Positions 43,840 through 54,013 of a stretch of DNA of 64,000 nucleotides are shown in pieces. The notes under the pieces were generated by a model. The model saw only the letters and a list, made by a program, of their open reading frames with translations, did not search any database and had not been told where the DNA came from. Where the stretch lies: positions 1,240,001 through 1,304,000 of the forward strand of contig NZ_JBHTBR010000002.1 of NCBI RefSeq assembly GCF_042665075.1. Direction: 5' to 3'. The DNA is from Hirschia litorea. Its GTDB lineage: Bacteria > Pseudomonadota > Alphaproteobacteria > Caulobacterales > Hyphomonadaceae. Position numbers and translations under genes: made by a program. Numbering within the stretch: position 1 is the first letter of the stretch; each line of letters begins with the position of its first letter.

Positions 43840-46800
43840 ATGGGGAATGCACCTTGGAGTGTTAAAGGGATCGACCCTAAAGCCCGTGCAAAAGCACGTG
43901 AGCACGCTCAACGAGATGGCATAACTCTTGGAAGTTATCTGAACCGCCTTCTATTAGAAGATAGCGGCGAATCCGACACGGAACAGTCTTACTCCCCTCT
44001 CAACCCAATCATGCGCGGTGAAGCTGGTGCTGAACGTGTGTCTGAAGTTGCTGAGACGTTGGAAGAAATTGCCCGCCGCATGAATGCTGGCGAAAACCGC
44101 TCAACCCAAGCGCTCGCAGGCGTGGATCAATCCATGCTCACTCTGCTCAATCGTCTAGAATCTACCGAGCGCACACAAGCAGGCATGTCTACCCGTTTTG
44201 ACAGCGCACTAAACGACATGCGCACAACGCATGCCTCGCTTGAAGAACGCCTAGATTCACTCAGCCGTAAAGACAATTCCCGCCGCATGCTTGATGCTAT
44301 GCGTGCGCTGGAAGGTGCGCTTACCAAGCTCGCAAAGCAAGTTCACGACACGCAAGATCAAGTTACCAATGAACAAGATGCATTACGTAACGATGTTGAA
44401 CGCGGCGTGTCTCACCTTTCCAAAGAAGTCGACAATATCTCTCGTCGCGTCGATGACTCTGTCTCCGATGCAACAAAACGATTAGGCCGTGAGTTCACAG
44501 ATCGCTTAGGCTCAATGGAGAGCCGTCTTAGCGAAACCACACGCAAACAAGATGAAAGCCTTTCCCGCATTGATCGTGTTGAGCGCAACACTGATGACCG
44601 GCTTCGCGATGTTTTAGGCCGCACAGAAAATGCGCTTGATGTTGCCCGCGCGCAGTCTCGCAAATCTGAAGAGCGTTTTACAACTTTAGAAGACCGCCTA
44701 AACAACACTCACCGTACAGCCGAGAATGCATTAAAATCTTCTCAGTCTTCATTCAATGATCTGCGCGACAGCTTAAAATCGTTTGCATCTCACACCGATG
44801 CCAAACTCGATGAAGCGTTGAACACTGCTGATAGCGCCATGTCTATCGCGCAGCGCCAAGCCACCGAGACATCAGATGAGATAAACCGCCGCAACAAAGA
44901 ACTAGCAGACAAGCTGTTCGGCAGCATCAGCGACGTAGAAGAGCGCCTATCATCGGCACAGCAGAACGTTACCTCAATGTTTGCTAAAGTGTCAGATGTG
45001 AGCAATCGCGTCGAAAAAGCGGAACAATCAGGCAAATCATCAGAAGACGCATTAGCGACACTTCAAGCAGCGATGGAGCGCATAAACGACCGCTTCACAG
45101 CTGCCGAAGAAAGCAAAGCCAATGCAATCTCAACACTCGAAAAATCATACTCTTCGCTTGATGAGCGCTTAGATGAAGTTCAGGAAAAGGTCGGAGAAAC
45201 GTCAAACCTCAGAACTGAATTTGAAGAAAAGCTGTCTGCGATCGCTGACAATTTCTCAAAATCAATTGAAGATACACGCGCTCGTACTGAAGAAATTGTA
45301 AGCCAAAACAACAATGTACAACCTGCTGCTCTAGAATCTCTGCAACAGCAGATGGAAATCGTGCAAGCAGATATCGCAGCAGCAGAAGATCGCCAGCTTC
45401 AAGCGGTAGAACTCATCACGAGCCAATTTGAGCGCCTATCAGAAGCATTAGATGAACGTCTTCGCAGCGTCGAAGAGCGCAATCCGTCTGAAAGTATTGC
45501 AAACGAGCTACGTCAAGAACTCAACAATGTAACGGACACTATCAATAACCGCCTTCAATCCATCGAAAGCGGTAAGAATGCGCAAATGGGACCGCTCGCT
45601 GATCAAATCAGCAAAATTGCAGCGCACATGGAAGAGCGCCTCAACGATACGAATGAAAAAATAGACGAAAACCAACGCCGTAGCGCAGAAGCCATTGAGC
45701 AAGTTGGTGAGCATGTCGCGCGCGCTACAGAGCGCCTTCAAGCCCGCAATGAAGACGCATTTGAAAACATATACGACAAAATTGACGAAGTATCCCAGGA
45801 GACACGCACGCATGTGTCTTCTGCTATGGAAGATATTGAGCGCCGCCTACAAGAAGCGCGTGAAGAATCTGCGCGCATCGTTTCTCCTGTGCAAAACACG
45901 GTCTCTTCGCTTGCGCAACGTTTAGAAGACATGTCGCCGCAATCAGACGATGAAGCTGAATTTGACGCTGGCATTGCTCCTCCTCCACTTCCTAAATCAG
46001 ACAAAGAAACATCTGACGTATCTTTGGATGGTTTTGACACATTCATTGAAGATGATGATTTGGAAGTTGATGCCGACGATTCTGAAATGTTGTCAGACCT
46101 TGAAGAAAGCCAGTCAGATGCAGCAAGCATATTTGACGACAGCCTTGTTGAAGATATTGCTGCGCCGCCTGTCTTTGAAGATGAATATATTACTTCGGTT
46201 CAAGAGGATAACTCAGCCGACGCACAAAGCGCGACTCTTAAAGATGAAGACATTGCAGACCTTGCCTATAATGCACGCAGAGAATTTGCAGCAGAACTAG
46301 CAGAGCAACGCGCTCAGCTTGAAGAAGAAGCAGAACTCTTCCGTCAGAATGACGAAGCTACTGATGCTTTCACAGATGAAGAATCCACATCTGCCCCAGC
46401 ACATAAATTTGGCGATTCCGATACAGATGCCTTCACTTCATCACTTGAGCTAGAATATGAAGCAGACCTTCCACCCGAAAGCGCTGCTTATCATATGCGC
46501 TCTGACGAAGGACTGGATGATGACCCGTTTGGACGCGCCAGCAATAATTCATCAGACTTCTTAAACGAAGCGCGCCGCGCCGCTAAAGAACGTGGTGCAG
46601 ATAATCGAGCGGCTATTTCTGGAAACGAAGACCGCAAAAACAGTAAACTTCCAATGGTTGCAGCAGGTGTATTGGCTGCGGCAGTTGTTGGCGGCGCTGG
46701 CATGATGGCCATGCGCGGAAAGCAAGTAAATTCCGATGAAGCTTTCTCTGTTACACCGCCTAAATTTAACCCAGACGCCTCAGACGCAAACGCATTTAGC

Positions 46801-47874
46801 GAAGATGAAGACACATTGTTTGATGCAAGTGAAGAAGCCTTAGATACACAAGCCAGCCTAAATTCGACTGATCTGGTGGATGATGAGACCGGCGCTCAGA
46901 TTGATGAACAGCTCTTATTCCCTGAAGATGCTAAAATTCTAACATCTGAAAACATCCGTGAAGCAAACCCACAGGAAGCAACACCAACTTCTGCGCCTTC
47001 AAAACGCGTTTCACCTTTGGATGCCTTTGCCTCTTCTCGTACGAACGCAGCGGAAGCACCGGCACCCGCAGCTGTCACTCTAGAATCAGCTGCTGAAGCA
47101 GGTTCACCAATTGCGCTACATGAACTGGCAATCAAACAATTGGCCGCTGGCGAGAAAAAAGTTGCAGCCGAAACAATGCGCAAGGCAGCAGACCAAGGTC
47201 TCGCAGCCGCACAATATCGCATGGGTAAACTTTATGAACGCGGCGAAGGTGTCCCTCGTTCGATTAAAGAAAGCCGCAAGTGGACAAAACTATCAGCTGA
47301 AAACGGCAATGTGAAAGCAATGCATGATCTAGCGGTATTTTATGCTGAAGGCGAAGGCGGCGAACAGTCTTTCGTCGGTGGTGTTGAATGGTTCACACGC
47401 GCTGCTGAACATGGCCTCATCGACAGCCAATACAATCTTGGTGTGCTCTATGAGCAAGGCTTAGGTGTTTCAGCCGACCCAGCAAAAGCAGCTTACTGGT
47501 TTGAAATTGCAGGCCGGAATGGTGATGCAGATGGTTCTCGTCGCGCACGAGACATTCTTAAAAACCTCTCACCTGCTGAAGCACGTAACGTCACGAGCAA
47601 AGTTGATAACTTTATTCCACGCGCAGTGAATGGCATCGCAAATGGACGCTTTGGTGCGCAGGCTTGGAATGCTCCCGTTAAAACTCAAATTGCAGAAGCG
47701 CAACGCCTTCTCTCTCGTATTACGGGCACACAATTGAGCGCGGATGGCATCATGGGCCCGCAAACACGTGAAGCGATTCGCACGTTTGAAATGCAAAATG
47801 GCTTTGAACCAACAGGTGATATTTCCGATTCCCTGATGCAGCAATTGCGTTCTGTAGCCTCAAGCGGAATTTAG
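43840..47874 (+). CDS. podJ: PodJ-like polar organizing protein
   Basis: A 1344-residue protein. The N-terminus APWSVKGIDPKARAKAREHA and ITLGSYLNRLLLEDS is the PodJ family opening. A long coiled coil fills about 60-720, then an acidic linker (about 720-935), one membrane helix (about 936-957, VAAGVLAAAVVGGAGMMAM), a periplasmic Pro/Ala linker, three Sel1-type repeats (about 1088-1235, AAQYRMGKLYERGEG; SQYNLGVLYEQGLG) and a C-terminal peptidoglycan-binding domain (about 1270-1340, LSADGIMGPQTREAIRTFEMQNG). PodJ recruits polarity and adhesion factors to the new pole. GGAG precedes the ATG. Confidence 0.92.
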   Translation: MGNAPWSVKGIDPKARAKAREHAQRDGITLGSYLNRLLLEDSGESDTEQSYSPLNPIMRGEAGAERVSEVAETLEEIARRMNAGENRSTQALAGVDQSMLTLLNRLESTERTQAGMSTRFDSALNDMRTTHASLEERLDSLSRKDNSRRMLDAMRALEGALTKLAKQVHDTQDQVTNEQDALRNDVERGVSHLSKEVDNISRRVDDSVSDATKRLGREFTDRLGSMESRLSETTRKQDESLSRIDRVERNTDDRLRDVLGRTENALDVARAQSRKSEERFTTLEDRLNNTHRTAENALKSSQSSFNDLRDSLKSFASHTDAKLDEALNTADSAMSIAQRQATETSDEINRRNKELADKLFGSISDVEERLSSAQQNVTSMFAKVSDVSNRVEKAEQSGKSSEDALATLQAAMERINDRFTAAEESKANAISTLEKSYSSLDERLDEVQEKVGETSNLRTEFEEKLSAIADNFSKSIEDTRARTEEIVSQNNNVQPAALESLQQQMEIVQADIAAAEDRQLQAVELITSQFERLSEALDERLRSVEERNPSESIANELRQELNNVTDTINNRLQSIESGKNAQMGPLADQISKIAAHMEERLNDTNEKIDENQRRSAEAIEQVGEHVARATERLQARNEDAFENIYDKIDEVSQETRTHVSSAMEDIERRLQEAREESARIVSPVQNTVSSLAQRLEDMSPQSDDEAEFDAGIAPPPLPKSDKETSDVSLDGFDTFIEDDDLEVDADDSEMLSDLEESQSDAASIFDDSLVEDIAAPPVFEDEYITSVQEDNSADAQSATLKDEDIADLAYNARREFAAELAEQRAQLEEEAELFRQNDEATDAFTDEESTSAPAHKFGDSDTDAFTSSLELEYEADLPPESAAYHMRSDEGLDDDPFGRASNNSSDFLNEARRAAKERGADNRAAISGNEDRKNSKLPMVAAGVLAAAVVGGAGMMAMRGKQVNSDEAFSVTPPKFNPDASDANAFSEDEDTLFDASEEALDTQASLNSTDLVDDETGAQIDEQLLFPEDAKILTSENIREANPQEATPTSAPSKRVSPLDAFASSRTNAAEAPAPAAVTLESAAEAGSPIALHELAIKQLAAGEKKVAAETMRKAADQGLAAAQYRMGKLYERGEGVPRSIKESRKWTKLSAENGNVKAMHDLAVFYAEGEGGEQSFVGGVEWFTRAAEHGLIDSQYNLGVLYEQGLGVSADPAKAAYWFEIAGRNGDADGSRRARDILKNLSPAEARNVTSKVDNFIPRAVNGIANGRFGAQAWNAPVKTQIAEAQRLLSRITGTQLSADGIMGPQTREAIRTFEMQNGFEPTGDISDSLMQQLRSVASSGI

Positions 47875-48026
47875 GCTGAGGTCAAAACACTTATGTGATT
47901 GATAAGAGACGGAATAATTTATTTTGTCTCTTATTGGCTCCATGGGAAGACTTTTCTTTAGATATTGCTAGTTTTATCCAGTAAGAGTGGTTGCAATACT
48001 TTCTTTGCGACCCCATGGAAAAAGAC

Positions 48027-48947
48027 ATGCAGATACACCTACCCATTGCCGAAATAGCTGTTGATCCCTTTGTGATCATTGCCATCGGAGCGGGTGTAGG
48101 GTTTGTGTCGGGCTTGTTCGGTGTGGGAGGTGGCTTCCTGCTCACCCCTCTTTTAATGTTTGCAGGCGTACCGGCTGTTGTTGCCGTTTCTACGCAAGCC
48201 AACCAAGTTCTCGCAACTTCAATCGCAGGCGCATCTGCACACTGGAAGAACCGCGCGGTCGATGTCCGCATGGGCCTCTATATGATGTCCGGTGGTTTAG
48301 TGGGGTCAGGGCTTGGGGTATGGGTTTTTAAAATACTCCGATCCTCTGGCAATATTGATGAAGTTATCGCCATTTCATATGTGGTTTTTCTCGGCATTGT
48401 CGGCGGCCTTATGTTCTGGGAAAGCATCGGCCCCGCGCTCGGCAAAGGCGGTGACGGCAATAAAGATCCCAAACGCCGCAGCGCTATGCGCAAATGGACG
48501 CGTGCCTTACCATTCAAGCGACGCTTTCCAAGGTCTGGCCTATATATCAGCATGATCCCGCCAATCCTAATTGGATTCTTTGTTGGCTTCCTCGCAGCTG
48601 TACTTGGCGTCGGCGGCGGATTTATTCTCGCACCAGCAATGGTGTATCTATTAGGTGTTCCGACACGTGTTATGGTTGGTACATCCCTGTTTCAAATCAT
48701 TTTCCTAACTGCGTTCGTGACCTTCCTACAAGCTGCGGTGAACCAAACAGTCGACATTGTTCTTGCGGCGGTTCTCATGGCTGGTGGCGTGGTTGGTGCT
48801 CGTCTTGGTGCAGCAACAGGACAATACTTAAATGCCGCACAATTGCGCTTCCTACTTGCCCTTGTCGTGCTCGCAATGGGCGGAAAAATCGCTTTCGACC
48901 TCTTCTTTGGTTCAAACGCAGAATTTACCTTGGAGGCACTCAAATGA
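48027..48947 (+). CDS. TauE/SafE family sulfite/sulfonate exporter
   Basis: A 306-residue transporter with eight to nine helices. The two inverted halves open with GAGVGFVSGLFGVGGGFLLTP and GFFVGFLAAVLGVGGGFILAP, the TauE/SafE signature. It exports small anions such as sulfite or sulfoacetate. The ATG after GGAAAAAG is chosen over a TTG and an ATG upstream. It overlaps the next gene by 4 bp, an arrangement seen with TIGR02186 proteins. Confidence 0.92.
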   Translation: MQIHLPIAEIAVDPFVIIAIGAGVGFVSGLFGVGGGFLLTPLLMFAGVPAVVAVSTQANQVLATSIAGASAHWKNRAVDVRMGLYMMSGGLVGSGLGVWVFKILRSSGNIDEVIAISYVVFLGIVGGLMFWESIGPALGKGGDGNKDPKRRSAMRKWTRALPFKRRFPRSGLYISMIPPILIGFFVGFLAAVLGVGGGFILAPAMVYLLGVPTRVMVGTSLFQIIFLTAFVTFLQAAVNQTVDIVLAAVLMAGGVVGARLGAATGQYLNAAQLRFLLALVVLAMGGKIAFDLFFGSNAEFTLEALK

Positions 48948-49747
48948 GATTACGCCTCTCATCCCTGCGCATAGCTATTTTTGCAAGTCTAACTGCAATC
49001 TTCGCTGGCAACTGCCCGCTGACGCTTGCAGAAGCTCCGCCCCAAAAAGAAGGCAAACCTCACTTAACGTCGAAACCACGCCTTTCGGCTGCACTATCAG
49101 AACCTGAAATCAAGGTAGATGTAGATTTTTCCGGCACGCGCATCACCCTGTTTGCTGTGTCTGATGAATGGGATAACCCCAATGTCGCTTTTGCCGTCGC
49201 ACTTGTCGGCCCGCACCGGCCCTATGTTGTTGTGCGCCAAAAGGAAAAGACAAAAGAGCGGTTTGAATTTGTCTCTGCTCCCGCCGTGCTCGCAATCGCA
49301 ACAGAAACAACTCTGCGCGAAGAAGGCTCAAATGAAGCCTTCATCATTGCAGGCGTAAACCCACGCTATAGCGCCATGCCCGCTCCCGCAGATATGACAA
49401 ATCCAAATCTTGCAATGTGGCGCAAAGCATTTGCAGATTTAAAAGCTGAAGATGGATTATTCAGTACCCATGATACGGGACTTGAACGTCTCGATGGCGG
49501 TCTTATTCGTGCAGACATAGACTTACCTGCCGCCGCTCCCCCAGGCGAATATGATGTGCGCATTTTGCTCTTCCAAGACGGCGTATTACTCGCTGAAGCG
49601 GAAACACCTCTCACCCTATCTCGCAAAGGTGTAGAGCATGCATTATTTGAGCTGTCGCACGACCACCCATATTTCTACGGCATTCTTGCCGTCTTGCTTG
49701 GCTGCATGGTCGGATGTATCGGCGCATTGATGGGCGGCAGACGTTAA
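48944..49747 (+). CDS. TIGR02186 family protein (TauE partner)
   Basis: A 267-residue protein. A signal peptide (about 1-30) is followed by a beta-rich periplasmic domain (DVDFSGTRITLFAV, GPHRPYVVVRQKEK, YDVRILLFQDGVLLAEAETPLTLSRKGVEHALFELS) and one C-terminal membrane helix (GILAVLLGCMVGCIGALMGG). The layout is that of TIGR02186, found beside TauE/SafE transporters in alphaproteobacteria, where it probably serves the exporter. The start overlaps the transporter stop by 4 bp, so translation is coupled. Confidence 0.92.
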   Translation: MRLRLSSLRIAIFASLTAIFAGNCPLTLAEAPPQKEGKPHLTSKPRLSAALSEPEIKVDVDFSGTRITLFAVSDEWDNPNVAFAVALVGPHRPYVVVRQKEKTKERFEFVSAPAVLAIATETTLREEGSNEAFIIAGVNPRYSAMPAPADMTNPNLAMWRKAFADLKAEDGLFSTHDTGLERLDGGLIRADIDLPAAAPPGEYDVRILLFQDGVLLAEAETPLTLSRKGVEHALFELSHDHPYFYGILAVLLGCMVGCIGALMGGRR

Positions 49748-49762
49748 GTCTGCCTCTTACTT

Positions 49763-50698
49763 CTATCCTAATCGGTTCGATGGTCGCGCAAGTGTCAAGA
49801 TAGATTCCCCAATCTTGCCACCCACTTTGGGAAACATCGCAATCACGCCTTCTTCATCAAGACTGAATAATTCCCCACCAACACGCATTATCGGCTCACC
49901 TTTGGGCAAGACGTCAAAATTGCTGATATTATCGACAAGCAAACCATCATCTTCATGCGATTTAATCACGACATCATAAAGCTCATAGCATTCAAATCCG
50001 CCATCAACTTTTGGGATCTCGCCGCTAATCATACCCAAGCCTACAAGTGCGCCTCGAATGGCAGATACACCATTATCAATACAATCTGGCGCATCATGCT
50101 GACCACACTCAACCGTGCACGCATAACCACCAGCATTGCGCATATATTCTGTCATTCCAACACTCTTTTCTAGGGCAGGATAAGGGTCATCTGTCTTCCC
50201 GATCGACGCGTTAAAGTCTGCCAATGCGCGATTGTATGAACCCAACCAACCATGCAAAACGCGCTTAATCCCCACAGACGCTCCAAAAGCTGTTTCTGCT
50301 TCCTCATGAGCAAAAGGCTCAAGCCCGTCTTGATTATCCTTTGGTCCCAAAAGCGCAAATGCACCTTCGCCCTTTCGAAAGCTATGGAGGTCCAACAACA
50401 CATCATGATCGGCAAGTAAGGCGCGCACGGCTGGTACAATCTTGTGCTCGCTTAGCTCACCCAATGCCTCAACGCCCATACAGCGGTTAAGGTCTACATC
50501 CACAAAACGTGTGTTTTGTGCACGCGCAGCTTCATTCACAACAGGTACGAGCGTTACACGTCCTTTTTTCAGGACACGATCCCATCCCTCAAGAAATGCG
50601 CCGATTGCATCTGGTCCGGCGCGTTCATCCCCATGCACCGCGCCCGTAATCACTAAGGCTGGCCCCGCGACACCAGAATCAAATACATATTTTTCCAT
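49763..50698 (-). CDS. succinylglutamate desuccinylase / aspartoacylase family protein
   Basis: A 311-residue zinc-dependent deacylase. The zinc-binding HGDERAGPDA gives the first His and Glu, and LLDLHSFRKGE the third His; YACTVECGQHDAP is the catalytic-Glu segment. A beta-rich C-terminal part (about 240-305) follows. Such enzymes cleave N-acyl-amino acids or related amides. The substrate here is unknown. It is a single gene, convergent with the TIGR02186 gene. Confidence 0.88.
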   Translation of the reverse strand: MEKYVFDSGVAGPALVITGAVHGDERAGPDAIGAFLEGWDRVLKKGRVTLVPVVNEAARAQNTRFVDVDLNRCMGVEALGELSEHKIVPAVRALLADHDVLLDLHSFRKGEGAFALLGPKDNQDGLEPFAHEEAETAFGASVGIKRVLHGWLGSYNRALADFNASIGKTDDPYPALEKSVGMTEYMRNAGGYACTVECGQHDAPDCIDNGVSAIRGALVGLGMISGEIPKVDGGFECYELYDVVIKSHEDDGLLVDNISNFDVLPKGEPIMRVGGELFSLDEEGVIAMFPKVGGKIGESILTLARPSNRLG

Positions 50699-50801
50699 GA
50701 GAAGCCCGCCTTGAATTTACGCGTTCGCGCATCATTCTTCGATGCTTGAACATTGGGCGGGACGTTATTTTCTCAACGCAAAAAAAGCAATGCTCCCACG
50801 T

Positions 50802-51797
50802 CTATTGCGACGACGTGACAAAGCGCGTTATTTCTTCAGCAAAGGCCTCGGGTTGATCCAGCATCACATAATGGCGTGCATCCTCAATCATTCGTAAATC
50901 TACGCCTTTGAGGTTGGCATAATTCATTTGATAAACGCCCGCCACCACAGCCTTAGGAAAGCCTGCGCTTTCGTCAAATGCATACACCACTGTTGCAGGA
51001 ATTTTGATATTTGACACTTGCTTACGAAGATCCTGTGTCAGCACATCATACATTATATTAGCGACAGCCGCCCGATCCGATGTGACTGTCCATTCAGCGG
51101 TAAGGGCTGCATGTTCTGCCGACTTAGACAGACGCTTCATCGCAGCAATCTGGCTTTCTTCAAATTCAGCGTCCGTTTGCGCCAACATCTCATCGCGCGC
51201 TTTTTCCGCCGCAGGCACCATATTCTTCTCTGTTGCCATAGGATTTATCAGCACAGAAAAGAAAGGCAGCACATCAACACTCATGATTTTAGAAACGGCA
51301 TCTTCATGAGAAATCGCCACCATGAGCGCTACAATGCCGCCCATAGAATGACCTATTAATATTGGGTCATCCATTTGCTCGGCATAAGCAGCCACTTCAT
51401 CAGCCAGCGCAGATAAAGCGCCCGGCTCCGCATTTGCACCCGCTTGGGAGCCTGCAAACCCATTTACGTGCAAAACATGCACTTCAAAATCGTTTTCCAA
51501 TTGATCACGTGTCGCATTCCACACCTCAGGAGAGGATGCGAGGCCGGGAAGCAATATAATTTGCGGCTTATATTCAGAGGATTGTTCAGCGATTTCGCCG
51601 TAAACATGAGCTTGGAAGCGCGTAGGGACAAATTTATCAACCATACCCGCTTGGCCATTCATTTCTTTTGCCTCCTCCGAAACCATTGTGTCCGGAGGCG
51701 ATGTTTTTTCATCAGAAGGTGAACAAGCAGCAAGCCCTAAACTCATCAAGAGGGCTATACCTGTGTATGCAAGTCTATGTGAATTATTCCAAGCCAT
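50802..51797 (-). CDS. alpha/beta hydrolase lipoprotein
   Basis: A 331-residue lipoprotein (lipobox LAAC, Cys25) with an alpha/beta hydrolase domain from about residue 75: IILLPGLASSPEVW, LHVNGFAGSQAG, the nucleophile elbow GHSMGG, and a late DARHYVMLDQPEAFA with the catalytic His. It is likely periplasmic and attached to the membrane; substrate unknown. An 8-bp hairpin covers its ribosome site AGGGAG. Confidence 0.88.
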   Translation of the reverse strand: MAWNNSHRLAYTGIALLMSLGLAACSPSDEKTSPPDTMVSEEAKEMNGQAGMVDKFVPTRFQAHVYGEIAEQSSEYKPQIILLPGLASSPEVWNATRDQLENDFEVHVLHVNGFAGSQAGANAEPGALSALADEVAAYAEQMDDPILIGHSMGGIVALMVAISHEDAVSKIMSVDVLPFFSVLINPMATEKNMVPAAEKARDEMLAQTDAEFEESQIAAMKRLSKSAEHAALTAEWTVTSDRAAVANIMYDVLTQDLRKQVSNIKIPATVVYAFDESAGFPKAVVAGVYQMNYANLKGVDLRMIEDARHYVMLDQPEAFAEEITRFVTSSQ

Positions 51798-51805
51798 GAA
51801 ACCCT

Positions 51806-51827
51806 CTCCCTATTATATTATAGGGAG
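51806..51827 (-). promoter_or_regulatory. hairpin covering the ribosome site of the hydrolase lipoprotein
   Basis: CTCCCTAT and ATAGGGAG form a perfect 8-bp stem with a 6-nt loop, just 8 bp upstream of the lipoprotein start on the minus strand. The right-hand arm read on the minus strand, AGGGAG, is a good ribosome site, which would be hidden in the stem. It could act as a translational switch or be a terminator of the upstream short gene, but no T-run follows. Confidence 0.45.
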
Positions 51828-51866
51828 ACTGACGCATCATATTGAAAAATTCAACACTTGTTTAAT

Positions 51867-52067
51867 TTAGATAGGGCGTGCATTTCCAAATGCAGCCAAA
51901 ACATACCCAAGAACATCACCGAAAGTCTGCTTAGACTTTGTAACTGTTGGTTCAATATTGGTTTCAACAGATGATTTCACATTTGTTGGAATAAATGCTG
52001 TCAGGTAAAAGCCGCCCAATGGAAAAGACATTGTCTCTTGTGCTTGGTTGTTTTCAATCTGGCTCAT
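51867..52067 (-). CDS. small hypothetical protein
   Basis: A 66-residue protein, MSQIENNQAQETMSFPLGGF then a Thr/Val-rich stretch and FGDVLGYVLAAFGNARPI. A strong ribosome site AGGGAAGTG lies 7 bp before the ATG, which argues that it is real. No homologue or function is known to me. It is 69 bp upstream of the hydrolase lipoprotein and possibly co-transcribed. Confidence 0.5.
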   Translation of the reverse strand: MSQIENNQAQETMSFPLGGFYLTAFIPTNVKSSVETNIEPTVTKSKQTFGDVLGYVLAAFGNARPI

Positions 52068-52326
52068 AATCACTTCCCTATTCATTCCCTCGCAAAGTCT
52101 ATGCTTGCTTAGGTGTATATTTGGCGCTTCATGTCTGCGCTCGAGAAAAGATATACCTTAACCCTAGGGATGCGAAAACAGATAATACATCAAGACTGAT
52201 ATGCATAATGGTATATCTTTATCACATTCATATAGCCATATTTTTGTCTATATTTTATTGTCATTTATCGAATATCGAGAATACTGCTCTAATTCCCAAT
52301 CCTCAGCATCCAGAAGTGAGCTACAC

Positions 52327-53034
52327 ATGTTTTCCCCACGCGCGAGATTTTTATCTATTCTCCTTCCGGCCTTTGGATTGGCAATGCCGCTAAGCGCAAA
52401 TGCAGACCCCACTTGGCCACACCTATTTAAGGAAGCCGCTTTGCCTAAAAGTGACGCGACACCTGCCAAAGTCAGTTACCAGTCTGAAATTATTCAAGTG
52501 GATGATGAGGAATGGGGAAAGTTAGTTTATCAAATCGAAAACTCTGCTGAAACAGGCATAAAAGTTCGAGTTGAAACCTTCCCAACCGAAGGCGACCAAG
52601 CCGATATAGAAGAAGAATTAAACGAAGACCAAGACGGCGAGATTTGGTGCGATGATTACAACGAAATTATCGGCGGCCCTGTCGAATTAGTCTCAGAAAC
52701 AGATTCAGAAGCCATTTTCAGTTTCAACGCAAATGCAGATTCGGCTGAAGACAAACAAGAACGGAAAATCCTCGGCAAAACCCGTATAACCGTGAATGTG
52801 GATAAATCACTCAAGGAAATTACTCAGTTTAAGTATGAGCTGACAGAGTCGGTTAAGCCGATGATGGTTGCAAAGATAGACACATTTGAACTCGTAGGAA
52901 CGTGCGCATCGCATGAAAACGGACGCCCTATCGTCACTAAAGTTGCTACAAAAATCACAGGTCGAGCTATGGGACAAAGTTTCGGTCAAAACTCATTACA
53001 GACCTTTAAAAACTTTACGGTATCAGCTCAATAA
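52327..53034 (+). CDS. exported hypothetical protein
   Basis: A 235-residue protein. The ATG before FSPRARFL gives a clear signal peptide (cleaved near SANAD) and follows GAAGTGAG; the frame is open for 42 more codons upstream. The mature part is acidic and beta-rich (VSYQSEIIQVDDEEWGKLVYQI; ITVNVDKSLKEITQFKYEL), with two Cys (in IWCDDY and GTCASH) that may form a disulfide. Family not recognised. It is upstream of the alpha-carbonic anhydrase in the same direction. Confidence 0.65.
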   Translation: MFSPRARFLSILLPAFGLAMPLSANADPTWPHLFKEAALPKSDATPAKVSYQSEIIQVDDEEWGKLVYQIENSAETGIKVRVETFPTEGDQADIEEELNEDQDGEIWCDDYNEIIGGPVELVSETDSEAIFSFNANADSAEDKQERKILGKTRITVNVDKSLKEITQFKYELTESVKPMMVAKIDTFELVGTCASHENGRPIVTKVATKITGRAMGQSFGQNSLQTFKNFTVSAQ

Positions 53035-53179
53035 TTAGCGCGCCCCTATTGCGCGGAATGACGCGGCAAACCGAACGTAAACCTTTCAGAAAAGAAATAG
53101 CGCCATTGTAAAACGTAAAACTTGGCTAAACCTTGTTATCATCAAGGGGCCAAGCTTACGTTATACAAGGAAGACGTTT

Positions 53180-54013
53180 ATGCGCCGCCCGCTTCTCTGG
53201 TCGACTATAATTGCGATTTCAACCGTCACAATGACGGCCAACGCTGTCAGCCCACCGACAAACACAGGCGGCGGACATAACGCCCAGACACCTCACGCGC
53301 AGCACGCATCAACGACATCCAATGCCAGTCGTCATAGCTCAACACATTGGGATTATTCAGGACCACGCGGGCCAGAACATTGGGGCGAAAAAGATAGTGC
53401 AAATGCAGCTTGTCAGGTCGGCACACAACAATCACCCATTGATATAAACTCAACGACACCAGCATTCGCGTCTGCGCCGCAAATTGACTGGAAGCCCATT
53501 AAGCATGGCGATGTCGTTAATAATGGACACACACTCCAGCTAGATGTGAAAGATGCAGGCGGGATCACGCTCGACGGCAAGTCCTATGAGCTTATGCAAT
53601 TTCACTTTCATACCCCATCAGAACACACAATCCATGGGCGGCACTTCCCTATGGAGGCACATTTTGTTCACAAGGCAAGCGATGGCACGCTTGCAAACAT
53701 TGCTGTGATGTTTGCTGAAGGAGCTAACAATGCCGAACTTGACCCTATGTGGTGGTCAGCGCCGCTCTCAGAGGGCAAGGCAGCCGTCGCTTTCAACCTC
53801 GATATGGAAGATCTTCTCCCCACCAATCGTGCTGCATTTCGTTACCAAGGCTCCCTTACAACACCACCATGTTCAGAAATCGTAAGCTGGACCGTTTTAC
53901 AAACACCATTAAGCGTTTCAAAAACCCAAATTGCAGCCTTTAGAGCTTTGATCGGGGATAATGCGCGGCCAACACAGCCACTTTATCGCCGATTTGTGCT
54001 TGAAACACCTTAG
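53180..54013 (+). CDS. alpha-class carbonic anhydrase, periplasmic
   Basis: A 277-residue enzyme with a signal peptide and a His/Thr-rich linker (residues about 22-50). The catalytic domain has SPIDI, the zinc ligands in QFHFHTPSEH and the third His in EAHFVHKA, and the conserved GSLTTPPCSE (about residues 225-234). A disulfide is likely between CQVGTQQ and the Cys in TPPC. It interconverts CO2 and bicarbonate in the periplasm. It is a single gene. Confidence 0.95.
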   Translation: MRRPLLWSTIIAISTVTMTANAVSPPTNTGGGHNAQTPHAQHASTTSNASRHSSTHWDYSGPRGPEHWGEKDSANAACQVGTQQSPIDINSTTPAFASAPQIDWKPIKHGDVVNNGHTLQLDVKDAGGITLDGKSYELMQFHFHTPSEHTIHGRHFPMEAHFVHKASDGTLANIAVMFAEGANNAELDPMWWSAPLSEGKAAVAFNLDMEDLLPTNRAAFRYQGSLTTPPCSEIVSWTVLQTPLSVSKTQIAAFRALIGDNARPTQPLYRRFVLETP

